Part shown: in pieces, positions 36,802 through 46,802 of the stretch | Layout of the letters: every line of letters begins with the position of its first letter | How positions within the stretch are numbered: position 1 is the first letter of the stretch | Source of the DNA: Zhongshania aquatica | GTDB taxonomy: Bacteria; Pseudomonadota; Gammaproteobacteria; Pseudomonadales; Spongiibacteraceae | Reading direction: 5' to 3' | DNA length: 64,000 nucleotides | Assembly: GCF_027257955.1 (NCBI RefSeq) | Contig: NZ_JANZNQ010000005.1 | Location: forward strand, 62,001 to 126,000 | Program-made: the position numbers and the translations under genes | Notes under the pieces: model-generated | The model's input: the letters and a program-made list of their open reading frames with translations, nothing else | What the model was told of the DNA's origin: nothing | Databases searched by the model: none

Positions 36802-38835
36802 TCAGAATTGTTGCTCTGGTAGTGTGAAACCTGCCACCGAGCTGCGTAAATCGTTGGTCATTTCCGCTAATGCTCCGATAGACCTCGCGGTCTCCGTTGA
36901 ACCCGCCGATGTTTGCGACGTAATTTGCTGGATTACCTGCATCGTTGACGAAATCTGTCCCGCCGACACCGCTTGGTCTGCCGCCGCGCTGGAAATGTTC
37001 TGGATCAGTTCTGCCAGTTCCTGCGATACCGTTTCGATTTCGGTTAGTGCCGTACCCGCGTCCTGCGCAAGTCGCGCACCACGTACCACTTCCGATGTTG
37101 TTTGCTCCATCGAAATAACCGCTTCATTAGTATCTGACTGGATGGTTTTTACGAGAGCTTCAATCTGTTTGGTCGCACCTGATGACCGCTCCGCAAGACG
37201 CTGAACCTCATCCGCAACAACCGCGAAGCCCCGACCAGCATCACCCGCCATCGATGCCTGTATCGCCGCGTTCAACGCAAGAATGTTGGTTTGGTCTGCA
37301 ATGTCGTTGATCAACGAAACGATATCACCGATTTCCTGCGATGATTCACCGAGACGCTTAATACGCTTCGATGTTTCTTGAATCTGCTCACGAATATTAT
37401 CCATGCCCTTAATGGTGTTCTGCACCACTTCAGCACCGGTGTTGGCGATTGCCACCGATCGCTGCGCCACCGCCGCGGAGTCGCGGGCGTTTGAGGATAC
37501 TCGGTCGATTGTTTGCGCCATCTCGCTAATTGCCGCAGATGCTCCGGCAATTTCTTTGGCCTGACTCTCCGATGCCTGCGCCAATGTTAAGGCCGTAGAC
37601 TGGGAACTCTGCGCCGCCGACGATACTTCCACCGCAGTTTCGTTGATCTGCGATACCAGTACCCGTAATTGGTCAATGGTATAGTTGATGGAGTCAGCAA
37701 TTGCGCCGGTAAAGTCTTCGGTTACGGTTGCTGAGGTTGTCAGGTCGCCATCTGCAAGGTCGGCCAATTCATCGAGTAAACGCAAAATTGCCGTTTGGTT
37801 TCGTTCGTTGGCATCCGCTGTTTCACGCAAACGCATTTGGGTATTGCGCATAGACTGCCAGGCCAACATCGCCAAGCCAATCAGAATCACACCAACAAAT
37901 ATCAGGGCACTCGCCACAGAAAGCGGCCGTTTTTCAGACAATTTAGCAATGCCAGACGACAAGCTACTGGTGACTTGGGTAATCTCTGGAACAGTAGATG
38001 CAATTAATTTTGCGGCTTCTGATGACTTCAATAATTCGGGCGACACCTCAAAGATGCTCGCCATCGAACCGCTAAGCTGCTGGAAAGACTCCGCAATGGC
38101 AGCGAGTATTTTTTGTGCGCTGCTGTTACTAACTCGATCGACGCCGATGGCACTGTTTCCAGACAACAGCGCGTTTAACACGGTCGCAAACTCACTGGCA
38201 TCAATGGTGAACTGCTCCGCTGCTTGAGTCGCCGCTTCGCCGCCGCCAATCATTCGGTCAACATGGCGGCCAATACGCTCTGCCAACCAGGATTGACGTT
38301 GTGCGATGGCCACCTGCTTAGCAGATGCGCCATTTTTTAATAATATCTCAACCACTTTATTGTTGTTTTCTTGTAACTCGGGGAGCTGTTTATTCAGGGT
38401 TTCGGCAACCTGATACAAGAATACGATTCGCTCGCTATTGCTAGTGATGGTATCCGCCGCGCTGCTAATCTGCGCCGCCAATACATTGAGCCGGTCAATG
38501 TCGCTACCTAGCATCGCTGCCGGAGAAGGGAGTCCTTTGCCACCATCGACCAAGGTACTGCGAGACTGTTCAAAATTGCGTTCCGCTCGCGATAGCGCAG
38601 CAAAACTGTCTTGGTCACCCAGTGCCGCTTCCCGCGAACTATTCGCTATTTGCTGCGCGAACAAACGCATTTCACTGGTCAATTCTAGATAGCGCTGATC
38701 GTAATCCGCATCTCGCAAAATAATGAAGGTATTTAAACCCGCGCCCACAAAGCCGACCAGTATAACGATCACCAGCACACTCACCGCTCGGCTAGATCGC
38801 AAACGCGCGAGTGCGCCTTGATTACCTGCTGTCAT
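36802..38835 (-). CDS. pilJ: Methyl-accepting chemotaxis protein PilJ
   Basis: PilJ is the membrane receptor of the Pil-Chp pathway; in Pseudomonas it contacts pilin. The 677-residue protein has a membrane helix near 17-38 ([23 protein letters not shown]), a ~270-residue periplasmic PilJ-type helical domain, a second helix near 307-328, a HAMP region, and a cytoplasmic signalling domain with the hairpin tip [41 protein letters not shown]. The 114-bp gap to chpA contains no pilK, so the adaptation methyltransferase of this receptor is not encoded at this place. Confidence 0.93.
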   Translation of the reverse strand: MTAGNQGALARLRSSRAVSVLVIVILVGFVGAGLNTFIILRDADYDQRYLELTSEMRLFAQQIANSSREAALGDQDSFAALSRAERNFEQSRSTLVDGGKGLPSPAAMLGSDIDRLNVLAAQISSAADTITSNSERIVFLYQVAETLNKQLPELQENNNKVVEILLKNGASAKQVAIAQRQSWLAERIGRHVDRMIGGGEAATQAAEQFTIDASEFATVLNALLSGNSAIGVDRVSNSSAQKILAAIAESFQQLSGSMASIFEVSPELLKSSEAAKLIASTVPEITQVTSSLSSGIAKLSEKRPLSVASALIFVGVILIGLAMLAWQSMRNTQMRLRETADANERNQTAILRLLDELADLADGDLTTSATVTEDFTGAIADSINYTIDQLRVLVSQINETAVEVSSAAQSSQSTALTLAQASESQAKEIAGASAAISEMAQTIDRVSSNARDSAAVAQRSVAIANTGAEVVQNTIKGMDNIREQIQETSKRIKRLGESSQEIGDIVSLINDIADQTNILALNAAIQASMAGDAGRGFAVVADEVQRLAERSSGATKQIEALVKTIQSDTNEAVISMEQTTSEVVRGARLAQDAGTALTEIETVSQELAELIQNISSAAADQAVSAGQISSTMQVIQQITSQTSAGSTETARSIGALAEMTNDLRSSVAGFTLPEQQF

Positions 38836-38885
38836 GTCCCCAAACTCCCAGTGCTAAATTTTTTAGGTATTGTTAATTTCCGGGC

Positions 38886-39425
38886 TTATGCTGCCACGGT
38901 ATAAAAATTATCGTCTTCTATTAATTGAACTGGCCGGAACACCAGCCACTGACGCTGGCCGTGCTGATAACAACCTTGAATATAGTTAGCCATTGCTGGC
39001 GTGCTTAAATCGCTTTTAAGACTGAAGGTTTCAGCGTCAAAATGCTGCATACCAAAGACGTCATCAACAATAAGACCAAGATATATCTCGCCCTTTTCAA
39101 TCACTAACACTCGGCGCTGTCGCTGCTCACTATTAACTCGATCTTCGATAAATGCGGTTAAATCAACGAGGGGCAACAAGCGCCCACGCACGTTTGCAAC
39201 GCCCCGCACCCAAGGTTTTACACCGGGTAAGCGCGTTACAGCGGGTTCCGTTAAAACCTCGGCAATATCATCCATCGCGGTGACGCAGTACTGCTCACCA
39301 ATGCGAAAGCCAACACCACTCCATGTGATTGCACGATTGTCCCGCGCACTAGGCAGGGCGCTAAAATCCGCTCGAAACCTCTGCGCAAGACTCTGTAAAT
39401 AATCAAATGACAGCGTGTTAGGCAT
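38886..39425 (-). CDS. pilI: CheW-like adaptor PilI
   Basis: PilI couples receptor PilJ to kinase ChpA. The protein of 179 residues is a single CheW domain: GVGFRIGEQYCVTAMDDIAEVLTEPAVTRLPGVKPWVRGVANVRGRLLPLVDLTAFI is the conserved core. GGAAGAG at the right distance supports the ATG at 39425 over an upstream ATG at 39443. It lies between pilH and pilJ in the usual order, about 26 bp after pilH. Confidence 0.93.
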   Translation of the reverse strand: MPNTLSFDYLQSLAQRFRADFSALPSARDNRAITWSGVGFRIGEQYCVTAMDDIAEVLTEPAVTRLPGVKPWVRGVANVRGRLLPLVDLTAFIEDRVNSEQRQRRVLVIEKGEIYLGLIVDDVFGMQHFDAETFSLKSDLSTPAMANYIQGCYQHGQRQWLVFRPVQLIEDDNFYTVAA

Positions 39426-39451
39426 ATCTCTTCCGTTAAACAAACTGCTAA

Positions 39452-39814
39452 TTAATTCAAGACAGCGTCGATGGCCTTAAGCAGCCCCTTGCTATCAACA
39501 GGCTTGGTCAAATAACCCTTTGCGCCCTGACGCTGCCCCCACAAGCGATCAGTTTCCTGATCCTTGGTGGTCACAATAATCACCGGAATACCACTGGTAT
39601 TCGGGTCACGACTCAGCTGGCGCGTTGCCTGAAAGCCATTAAGGCCGGGCATGACGATATCCATCAAAACGACATCTGGCATCTGCTGTCTAGCAATATC
39701 TAGGCCGAGTTCACCGCTTTCCGCCGTTAAAACTTCGTAGCCATTCTTACTAAGAATTTCTGAAATCTTAAAAATTTCGGTTGGTGAATCGTCAACAATA
39801 AGAACCCGTGGCAT
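39452..39814 (-). CDS. pilH: Response regulator PilH
   Basis: PilH is a stand-alone CheY-like receiver; in Pseudomonas it acts on PilT-driven retraction and signal balance. The 120 residues match PilH closely: MPRVLIVDDSPTEIFKI, phosphoacceptor in VVLMDIVMPGLNGFQATRQLSRD, and IPVIIVTTKDQETDRLWGQRQGAKGYLTKPV. AGGATAAAGAG precedes the ATG at 39814; the frame extends further but is not receiver-like. Second gene of the pilGHIJ-chpAC operon. Confidence 0.94.
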   Translation of the reverse strand: MPRVLIVDDSPTEIFKISEILSKNGYEVLTAESGELGLDIARQQMPDVVLMDIVMPGLNGFQATRQLSRDPNTSGIPVIIVTTKDQETDRLWGQRQGAKGYLTKPVDSKGLLKAIDAVLN

Positions 39815-39917
39815 TCTCTTTATCCTCATCGGTAGCACCGCTTTTGCGGCACATAACGCTGCATTAAACCGGTCAACGAACCGATTCAAAGGTTATTTAG
39901 TTAGGCAAATACGCAAA

Positions 39918-40310
39918 TCAGGCTTGCGCTATATGTACGTGATTTTGAATTGCTTCGAGCAACTCACCCTTACTGAAAGGCTTGGTCAAATATTGATCTG
40001 ATCCTACGATGCGACCTTTCGCTTTGTCGAACAAGCCATCTTTACTGGACAGCATGATGACCGGCGTAGACTTGAATTCAGTATTATTTTTAATCAAGGC
40101 GCAGGTCTGGTAGCCGTCTAGGCGCGGCATCATAATATCGACAAAGATAATATCGGGCTTAGTATCGGCAATCTTCGCCAAGGCGTCAAAGCCATCGACG
40201 GCGGTGACTACCGTACAGCCTTCTTTTGCCAATAATGTTTCAGTGGTGCGACGAATCGTCTTGCTATCGTCGATGATCATAACTTTTAAGTCGGAAAAAT
40301 TAACTTCCAT
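39918..40310 (-). CDS. pilG: Response regulator PilG
   Basis: PilG is the CheY-like output regulator for pilus extension and, in Pseudomonas, adenylate cyclase activation. The 130-residue receiver has VMIIDDSKTIRRTTETLLAKEG, phosphoacceptor Asp in IIFVDIMMPRLDGYQTC, and TPVIMLSSKDGLFDKAKGRIVGSDQYLTKPF. The ATG at 40310 gives the usual length (135 in P. aeruginosa). It is the first gene of the operon and divergent from gshB, exactly the Pseudomonas arrangement. Confidence 0.94.
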   Translation of the reverse strand: MEVNFSDLKVMIIDDSKTIRRTTETLLAKEGCTVVTAVDGFDALAKIADTKPDIIFVDIMMPRLDGYQTCALIKNNTEFKSTPVIMLSSKDGLFDKAKGRIVGSDQYLTKPFSKGELLEAIQNHVHIAQA

Positions 40311-40556
40311 AAGAATTGCGAACCTTGTGAAGGTTGTAGATTGATGCGCCAACAATCCAATGTCTTATCGCACAGCTTTGATGATTTTTTACCACGTAAA
40401 GGCCGCTGACACCATCATCCGATGATGTCGGTAAAGCAAAATTGCTGCAATAGACAAACTTTCGCTATTTTTGCGGTATTCTATAGGCCGTAATTATTAG
40501 CGCAGCTCGCGCCCATAATAAAGCCTATTCGCAAAGTTTTAGACACAGGTAGCAAA

Positions 40557-41513
40557 ATGACTATTCGTCTCGGCGTAGTGATGGACCCCATCGAAAACAT
40601 CGCCTACAAGAAAGATTCAACCTTAGCCATGCTCTGGGCGGCCGCTGCTCGGCAATGGGAAATAAGCTATATGACCATCGCCGACCTTTATGTGGCCGAT
40701 GGACAAGCACGCGCTTCAGCGCAGGTGCTTAAGGTGTTTAAGGATCCCGCACACTTTTACGAGTTAGATGATGCCGCTGATATCGCACTTGGCGATCTAG
40801 ACGTCATCCTGATGCGCAAAGATCCACCCTTTGACAACGAATTTCTCTACGCTACGCATATTCTCGAATTAGCGGAAACCCAAGGTGCCTGGGTCGTCAA
40901 TAAGCCCAGCAGCTTGCGCGACTGCAATGAAAAACTGTTTGCCCTGCAATTTCCGCAGTGTGGTCCGGTACATTTGGTTAGCCGCGATCAAGCGAGATTG
41001 CGCGCATTTCATGCCGAGCACGGCGACGTTATCATGAAACCATTAGACGGCATGGGCGGTAGCTCAATATTCAGGCTCAAACCTGACGATGCCAATGTTG
41101 GCGTTATATTAGAAACCCTGACCAACCACGGTCAAACCACCATCATGGCGCAGGTCTACCTGCCAGAAATTCGCGATGGCGATAAACGCATTTTACTTAT
41201 CGATGGCGAACCTGTGCCCTATTGCTTGGCGCGGATTCCCGCCAAAGGCGAAACCCGCGGCAACTTGGCCGCTGGCGGCACCGGCCGAGCGCAACCACTC
41301 AGCGACGCTGACCGTCGTATCGCCGCCGAAGTTGGCCCTGTGGCAAGGGAAAAAGGCCTACTCTTTGTCGGCTTAGACGTGATTGGTGACTCACTTACTG
41401 AAATAAACGTAACCAGCCCAACCTGCATTCGCGAGATCGACACACAATTCGGCACTGATATCGCGGGTCAATTGATGGATTGCATCGCCGCAAAACTTGC
41501 ACAGGCAAAGTAA
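40557..41513 (+). CDS. gshB: Glutathione synthetase
   Basis: GshB joins gamma-glutamylcysteine and glycine using ATP. The 318-residue protein starts RLGVVMDPIENIAYKKDSTLAMLWAA and shows the ATP-grasp core: VIMKPLDGMGGSSIFRL, YLPEIRDGDKRILLIDGEPVPYCLARIPAKGETRGNLAAGG with the flexible loop, and FVGLDVIGDSLTEINVTSPTCIREID. It is divergent from pilG and is followed directly by the TonB-like gene. Confidence 0.96.
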   Translation: MTIRLGVVMDPIENIAYKKDSTLAMLWAAAARQWEISYMTIADLYVADGQARASAQVLKVFKDPAHFYELDDAADIALGDLDVILMRKDPPFDNEFLYATHILELAETQGAWVVNKPSSLRDCNEKLFALQFPQCGPVHLVSRDQARLRAFHAEHGDVIMKPLDGMGGSSIFRLKPDDANVGVILETLTNHGQTTIMAQVYLPEIRDGDKRILLIDGEPVPYCLARIPAKGETRGNLAAGGTGRAQPLSDADRRIAAEVGPVAREKGLLFVGLDVIGDSLTEINVTSPTCIREIDTQFGTDIAGQLMDCIAAKLAQAK

Positions 41514-41521
41514 GTAAGGCA

Positions 41522-42406
41522 ATGACGGCACCCGCGACGCCTTTTCTAGACGAACAAGCCCCACCTGAACGGCTGGGGTTTATTATTATTGTCGCCGCGG
41601 CAATGCACCTAGCGCTAATTTTAGGCATCACCTTTGCTCCGCCTGATACTCGCATTAAGCTGCCGAGCCTTGAGATCACTCTTGCGCAGTATCAAAGCAA
41701 GGATGCGCCGGACAAAGCCGACTATTTAGCCCAATACGACCAGATAGGCAGTGGTACCTTAAACAAAAAAGCCGAACTCAGCGCCACGACGGAAAGCGCC
41801 TTCCATGACAATACTGCGCAGGACGAAGACGCCCTGAAACTGGCGAAATCTGTGCCTGACAATGCCAGCGCCTCACTACTTAGCACCACAGCCATTGCCG
41901 CACGTAATAGTAAGCCGCAGCAAACTCGGATGCTCCATCAACAGCAGCAATGGAATGGCAGCGACGAGAGCAATCAGCTCAGCGAAAATATATCTGCGCT
42001 GGAGGCTCAGCTCGAAAAACTAAATCAAAATTACGCGAGTATGCCGCGCCCCAAGTTTATTACGTCGGTTGCCACCAAGGGCTCGCCCGATGCGCTTTAT
42101 TTGAATCGCTGGGAAAAACGAGTAGAGAAAGTCGGCAACGCAAATTACCCAGAAGAGGCGCGCAAAAAGGGAATTGAAGGCGAATTGAGGCTATTACTCA
42201 TGCTCATGCCCGACGGCAGAATAGATGAAGTGCGCATTCTCAGTAGCTCAGGCAGCGCCATCCTAGACCGCGCAGCCCACCGCATTGTTCGCTTGGCAGC
42301 ACCGTACGAGGCCATTCCCAGCGATGTCTTGGACGGCAAGAATCGCCTGGGGATCGTTCGTACTTGGCGCTTCGAACGCCAATCGCTAAAAACAAATCAA
42401 GGCTAA
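41522..42406 (+). CDS. TonB family energy-transducing protein
   Basis: The 294-residue protein has one N-terminal membrane helix (FIIIVAAAMHLALILGITFAP, residues ~20-40), a periplasmic linker with a short coiled-coil part, and a C-terminal TonB domain (YLNRWEKRVEKVGNANYPEEARKKGIEGELRLLLMLMPDGRIDEVRILSSSGSAILDRAAHRIVRLAAPY). The proline-rich linker of classical TonB is absent. It corresponds to the tonB3 gene next to gshB and the pil cluster in Pseudomonas, where it is needed for twitching. TAAGG just upstream supports the ATG at 41522. Confidence 0.87.
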   Translation: MTAPATPFLDEQAPPERLGFIIIVAAAMHLALILGITFAPPDTRIKLPSLEITLAQYQSKDAPDKADYLAQYDQIGSGTLNKKAELSATTESAFHDNTAQDEDALKLAKSVPDNASASLLSTTAIAARNSKPQQTRMLHQQQQWNGSDESNQLSENISALEAQLEKLNQNYASMPRPKFITSVATKGSPDALYLNRWEKRVEKVGNANYPEEARKKGIEGELRLLLMLMPDGRIDEVRILSSSGSAILDRAAHRIVRLAAPYEAIPSDVLDGKNRLGIVRTWRFERQSLKTNQG

Positions 42407-42466
42407 ATCCGCAGAATTTATCAACGGTTCGCTTGTGTTTGCAGTAATTTCACCGATACTAAGGTC

Positions 42467-43036
42467 ATGAACAAAACCACCTACCCATCATTCAAAAATC
42501 ATTTTTTGATCGCACTCCCTGCGCTCAAAGACGGGATTTTTACGCATAGCATTACCTATCTCTGTGAACACGACGAACACGGCGCAATGGGGATTATCAT
42601 CAATCGTCCGCTGGATATGGACGTCGATGAAATTCTTGAACAACTTGAGCTGGACGGGCATATATACAGCCATCACCAACCGGTCTACGCAGGTGGTCCA
42701 GTGCACACCGATCGCGGCTTTGTTTTGCACCGCCGCGACGGCAAAGACTGGGAAGCCAGTGTTGATGTCACCGATAACATCACGCTTACCACGTCGCTTG
42801 ATATCCTCAACGCCATTGCCCGCGACGACGGCCCAAGACAAAGCCTTATCGCGCTGGGCTATGCGGGCTGGGACGCAGGTCAATTGGAAGAAGAGCTACA
42901 GGACAACACATGGCTGACCGTACCGGCTAGCGAGCATGTGCTGTTCGATGTTGCGGCCGAAAACAAGGTCGACGCCGCGCTTGCCACTCTCGGCATTAAC
43001 TTCTCGCAAATAGCGCCAGACAGTGGCCACGCCTAA
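42467..43036 (+). CDS. yqgE: YqgE family protein (UPF0301/DUF179)
   Basis: The 189-residue protein has the YqgE signature: FKNHFLIALPALKDGIFTHSITYLCEHDEHGAMGIIINRPL near the N-terminus, VYAGGPVHTDRGFVLH in the middle, and LGYAGWDAGQLEEELQDNTWL toward the end. Function is unknown. It is followed by ruvX, the standard pairing in gammaproteobacteria; the coding regions come within 17 bp of each other or overlap, depending on the ruvX start. Confidence 0.93.
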   Translation: MNKTTYPSFKNHFLIALPALKDGIFTHSITYLCEHDEHGAMGIIINRPLDMDVDEILEQLELDGHIYSHHQPVYAGGPVHTDRGFVLHRRDGKDWEASVDVTDNITLTTSLDILNAIARDDGPRQSLIALGYAGWDAGQLEEELQDNTWLTVPASEHVLFDVAAENKVDAALATLGINFSQIAPDSGHA

Positions 43037-43052
43037 GGACATTTCGCAAACA

Positions 43053-43472
43053 ATGAGCGACAAGCCGCAAACCTTGCTCAGCTTTGACTTTGGCCTGCGC
43101 TGGATTGGCTGCGCTACAGGTCAAACGCTGACTGGCACCGCAAGCCCTCAACCCTCATTACAGGCCAAAGACGGTATTCCACGCTGGGAAGATATCGACA
43201 AGTTAGTCGCCGAATGGAAACCCGACGCCGTGGTGGTAGGGCTACCGCTCAATATGGACGGCAGCGTATCTGAAATGTCATTGCGGGCGAGAAAGTTTGG
43301 TAATCGCATACATGGCCGCTTCGGCATTACTGTGCATTTTGCCGATGAACGCCTGAGCAGTTTTGAAGCGCGCGGCGACATCATTACCGACACCGGCTCT
43401 CGAGATTTTAAAAACCAATCCGTAGACAGCCGCAGCGCGGCCATTATTTTAGAAAGTTGGATGCGCAGCTAA
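43053..43472 (+). CDS. ruvX: Putative pre-16S rRNA nuclease / Holliday junction resolvase-like RuvX
   Basis: RuvX/YqgF has an RNase H-like fold and is implicated in 5'-end maturation of 16S rRNA. The 139 residues show LLSFDFGLRWIGCATG (first catalytic Asp), VVVGLPLNMDGSVSEMSLRARKF, HFADERLSSFEA (Glu) and SVDSRSAAIILESWM (third acidic residue). I take the ATG at 43053; a GTG at 43023 would overlap yqgE by 14 bases. In Pseudomonas pyrR-pyrB-pyrC follow; here pilU is convergent 19 bp away. Confidence 0.93.
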   Translation: MSDKPQTLLSFDFGLRWIGCATGQTLTGTASPQPSLQAKDGIPRWEDIDKLVAEWKPDAVVVGLPLNMDGSVSEMSLRARKFGNRIHGRFGITVHFADERLSSFEARGDIITDTGSRDFKNQSVDSRSAAIILESWMRS

Positions 43473-43491
43473 CACAACGCCAAAAATACAC

Positions 43492-44661
43492 TCAGCGACG
43501 AACGCCCGGCGATCCAAGCGGCTTGCTTCTCGGCTTAGATTTATCATCTTCTTGCATCGTCAAACTGCCGGCAATTTTCTGCATCTTCTCCAGATTGTTA
43601 TCCGCACCTAATTTAATCAATAAACGCAGGTCATTCGCGGAGTCCGCGTGAGCGATGGCGTCTTCATAGGTAATTTCGCCGCTAACGTAGAGGTCATACA
43701 GCGCCTGATCAAAGGTTTGCATACCCTGTTCAGTCGACTGCCGCATGAGATCTTTAATTGCCGACACATCGCCTTTACGAATTAAATCAGACGCCAGTGG
43801 TGTATTCAGCAAAATTTCTACACAGGCCCGTCGGCCCTGACCGTCACGGGTGGGAATAAGCTGCTGCGCCACCATTGCCTTCAAATTCAGCGACAAGTCC
43901 ATCCACAATTGCGGGTGCCGCTCAGCAGGGAAAAAGTGCAAAATTCGATCTAGTGCTTGGTTAGCATTGTTCGCATGCAAGGTGCACAAACACAGGTGCC
44001 CCGTTTCTGCGAAGGTAATCGCCTGTTCCATCGCCTCACGGGTACGCACCTCACCGATCATGATGACGTCCGGCGCTTGGCGGAGCATATTTTTCAGCGC
44101 CACCTCAAAAGACTCCGTATCGATCCCCACTTCTCGCTGGGTGACAATACAGCCACGGTGCTGATGCACAAACTCAATAGGGTCTTCGACGGTAATAATA
44201 TGGCCACGGGAGTTTTCGTTGCGATGGCCAATCATCGCCGCCAACGAGGTTGACTTACCCGTGCCGGTGGCGCCGACAAAAATGATCAAGCCACGCTTGG
44301 TCATCGCCAGATCCTTTACCTGCTCAGGCAGCCCCAACTCTTCCGTGGTCGGGATATTTGTTTCAATTCGCCGCAAGACCATACCGACCAAGTTGCGCTG
44401 ATAAAACGCGCTTACCCGAAAGCGGCCGATTCCCCGCGCGCTGATCGCAAAATTACACTCTTTGTCTCGAACAAACTCACGACGCTGCTGGTCATTCATC
44501 ACACCCATAACCACTTCGCGGGCTTGCTCGGGACTTAGCGCATTACTGCTCATTGGCATCATCTGACCGTTAACCTTGATCGACGGCGCAACGCCTGCGG
44601 AGATAAACAAATCCGAGGCGCCCTTTTCTTGCATAATTCTCAGTAGTTTTTCAATTTCCAA
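43492..44661 (-). CDS. pilU: Type IV pilus retraction ATPase PilU
   Basis: PilU is the accessory retraction ATPase that works with PilT at the cytoplasmic base of the pilus. The 389-residue GspE/PilT-type ATPase has Walker A GATGTGKST, the Asp box VEDPIEFVHQ, Walker B VIMIGEVRTREAM and the His box TGHLCLCTLHANNA. The start EIEKLLRIMQEKGASDLFISAGVAPSIKVNG and the extended C-terminal tail distinguish PilU from PilT. It follows pilT by 39 bp in one operon. Confidence 0.95.
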   Translation of the reverse strand: MEIEKLLRIMQEKGASDLFISAGVAPSIKVNGQMMPMSSNALSPEQAREVVMGVMNDQQRREFVRDKECNFAISARGIGRFRVSAFYQRNLVGMVLRRIETNIPTTEELGLPEQVKDLAMTKRGLIIFVGATGTGKSTSLAAMIGHRNENSRGHIITVEDPIEFVHQHRGCIVTQREVGIDTESFEVALKNMLRQAPDVIMIGEVRTREAMEQAITFAETGHLCLCTLHANNANQALDRILHFFPAERHPQLWMDLSLNLKAMVAQQLIPTRDGQGRRACVEILLNTPLASDLIRKGDVSAIKDLMRQSTEQGMQTFDQALYDLYVSGEITYEDAIAHADSANDLRLLIKLGADNNLEKMQKIAGSLTMQEDDKSKPRSKPLGSPGVRR

Positions 44662-44700
44662 TGTATTGCTCCTCAGCGCAATGTGGCGATTCTGAATACA

Positions 44701-45735
44701 TCAGAAATTTTCTGGGAAACGTGCTTTTAAACGCGCGGCATCGCGGTTGATTAAGCGTTTCTGCAACAGCGTCTTCAAACACTGGTCCATAGTCTGCATA
44801 CCCATCGCGGCACCAGACTGAATAGCAGAATACATTTGCGCCACCTTGTCTTCGCGAATCAAGTTACGAATCGCCGGGGTGCCTATCATTATTTCATGGG
44901 CTGCCACTCGGCCACCTTCCGGCTTTTTGAGTAGCGTTTGGGAAATAACGCCCTGCAAAGATTCCGACAGCATCGACCTTACCATCGACTTTTCGTCACC
45001 GGGGAATACGTCCACCACCCGGTCAATGGTTTTCGCCGCCGAAGTGGTGTGCAAGGTACCAAACACCAAATGACCGGTTTCTGCTGCGGTTAGCGCCAAG
45101 CGGATGGTTTCTAAATCCCGTAACTCGCCGACCAGAATAATATCCGGGTCTTCACGCAGAGCTGAGCGTAATGCTTCATTAAAACCGTGGGTATCGCGAT
45201 GCACTTCACGCTGATTGAGCAGGCATTTTTTAGATTCATGCACAAATTCGATGGGGTCTTCGATGGTGAGTATATGATCGAATTTATTGTCGTTGATGTA
45301 ATCAATCATCGCGGCAAGGGTGGTCGATTTACCGGAACCCGTTGGCCCGGTCACCAACACCAAACCTCGGGGGAACATCGAAATATCTTTAAACACCTGC
45401 CCCATACCTAGATCTTCCAGAGACAGGACCTTAGACGGGATAGTACGAAATACCGCACCGGCACCGCGATTGTGGTTGAAGGCATTCACCCGAAAACGCG
45501 CCACACCCGGTACTTCAAAGGAGAAGTCAGTTTCTAAAAACTCCTCGTAATCACGGCGCTGGCGGTCGTTCATGATTTCATAAATCAAACTATGCACTTC
45601 GCGATGCTCCAGCGGCGGCAAATTAATGCGCCTCACATCACCATCCACCCGAATCATCGGTGGCAAGCCCGCAGACAAATGCAAATCCGACGCATTTTGT
45701 TTGGCACTGAAGGCCAATAACTCAGTAATATCCAT
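44701..45735 (-). CDS. pilT: Type IV pilus retraction ATPase PilT
   Basis: PilT powers pilus depolymerisation during twitching. The 344 residues begin MDITELLAFSAKQNASDLHLSAGLPPMIRVDG and contain Walker A GPTGSGKST, Asp box IEDPIEFVHE, Walker B IILVGELRDLETI, His box GHLVFGTLHTTSAAKTIDRVVDVFP and the conserved AIRNLIREDK-type C-terminal motif. It is divergent from yggS across 245 bp, as in Pseudomonas. Confidence 0.97.
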   Translation of the reverse strand: MDITELLAFSAKQNASDLHLSAGLPPMIRVDGDVRRINLPPLEHREVHSLIYEIMNDRQRRDYEEFLETDFSFEVPGVARFRVNAFNHNRGAGAVFRTIPSKVLSLEDLGMGQVFKDISMFPRGLVLVTGPTGSGKSTTLAAMIDYINDNKFDHILTIEDPIEFVHESKKCLLNQREVHRDTHGFNEALRSALREDPDIILVGELRDLETIRLALTAAETGHLVFGTLHTTSAAKTIDRVVDVFPGDEKSMVRSMLSESLQGVISQTLLKKPEGGRVAAHEIMIGTPAIRNLIREDKVAQMYSAIQSGAAMGMQTMDQCLKTLLQKRLINRDAARLKARFPENF

Positions 45736-45980
45736 GAAATTCCTCTACCGGCATCTAATCAATTGCGGGTTCATTACCCGCTAAAAAATCAACATCGCGC
45801 CAAATTAAGCAGCCCAACCTAGCCCTTGGCATATCGCCATAAGCAAATATGTCACGCACCGCCGCCAACAAATTAGTATCCATTCAAAACTGTATAACGC
45901 GGTGTGGTTGCCGTACAGCACAAAGTTTTTATTTTAAGACTATGCAGCAGTACCAAACCGCTTGAGGCATAATCCCAAGC

Positions 45981-46688
45981 ATGAGCATTCACACAAACAT
46001 ACTAGCCAATATAGCAGCAATTCAGGCGCGGATAGACTCCGCCTGCCAACTTTATCAGCGCCAGTCGCCGCCAACACTCATGGCCGTCACCAAAACCCGC
46101 AATGCGGCAGAGATCGCCGCCGCCATTGATGCTGGCATTTGCGACGTTGGCGAGAACTACCTGCAGGAAGCTCTTGATAAGAAAGCCGAACTCAACAGCT
46201 ACAACGTGAATTGGCACTTTATTGGCCCCATACAGGCAAATAAAACCCGCGCCATCGCCACCCATTTCGACTGGGTGCACAGCGTAGACCGCGCAAAGCT
46301 AATTCAACGCTTAAACGACCAGCGCCCCGATGAACTAGCGCCATTAAATATTTGCCTGCAAATAAACATCAATGATGAAGACAGCAAGGCTGGTGCGGCA
46401 ATCGAAGATGCCGTAGAGCTCGCCACCCTCGCCCTCACTCAACCTCGTTTAACTCTGCGGGGGCTTATGGCCATTCCCGTCAATACCGACGATAACCAGC
46501 AACAACGACACAATTTTGCCGCCTTGCGAGCAATACTCTCAGACCTGCAGGAGACATTTCCCGAGGCCAAGCTCGACACTCTGTCTATGGGAATGTCTGG
46601 CGATATGGAATCGGCCATCGCCGAAGGCGCAACCATCGTACGCATTGGTAGCGATATTTTTGGGCCAAGACCTACAGCCGCGCAATGA
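45981..46688 (+). CDS. yggS: PLP homeostasis protein YggS
   Basis: YggS/PROSC is a PLP-binding TIM-barrel protein without known catalysis that buffers vitamin B6. The 235 residues show LMAVTKTRNAAEIAAAIDAGICDVGENYLQEALDK (PLP lysine in VTK), WHFIGPIQANKTR, and LSMGMSGDMESAIAEGATIVRIGSDIFGPR near the end. It heads the yggS-proC-yggT-yggU group. Confidence 0.95.
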   Translation: MSIHTNILANIAAIQARIDSACQLYQRQSPPTLMAVTKTRNAAEIAAAIDAGICDVGENYLQEALDKKAELNSYNVNWHFIGPIQANKTRAIATHFDWVHSVDRAKLIQRLNDQRPDELAPLNICLQININDEDSKAGAAIEDAVELATLALTQPRLTLRGLMAIPVNTDDNQQQRHNFAALRAILSDLQETFPEAKLDTLSMGMSGDMESAIAEGATIVRIGSDIFGPRPTAAQ

Positions 46689-46802
46689 TCTGCAGTACTG
46701 CGACTGCCAGTATGAAAAGGGGGCTGATATACTGCCCGCGGAAATTTACAGCCTGCGCAGTGTCATATGGCGCAGCTGATATAAAGTAAATGGGGAAATA
46801 AC

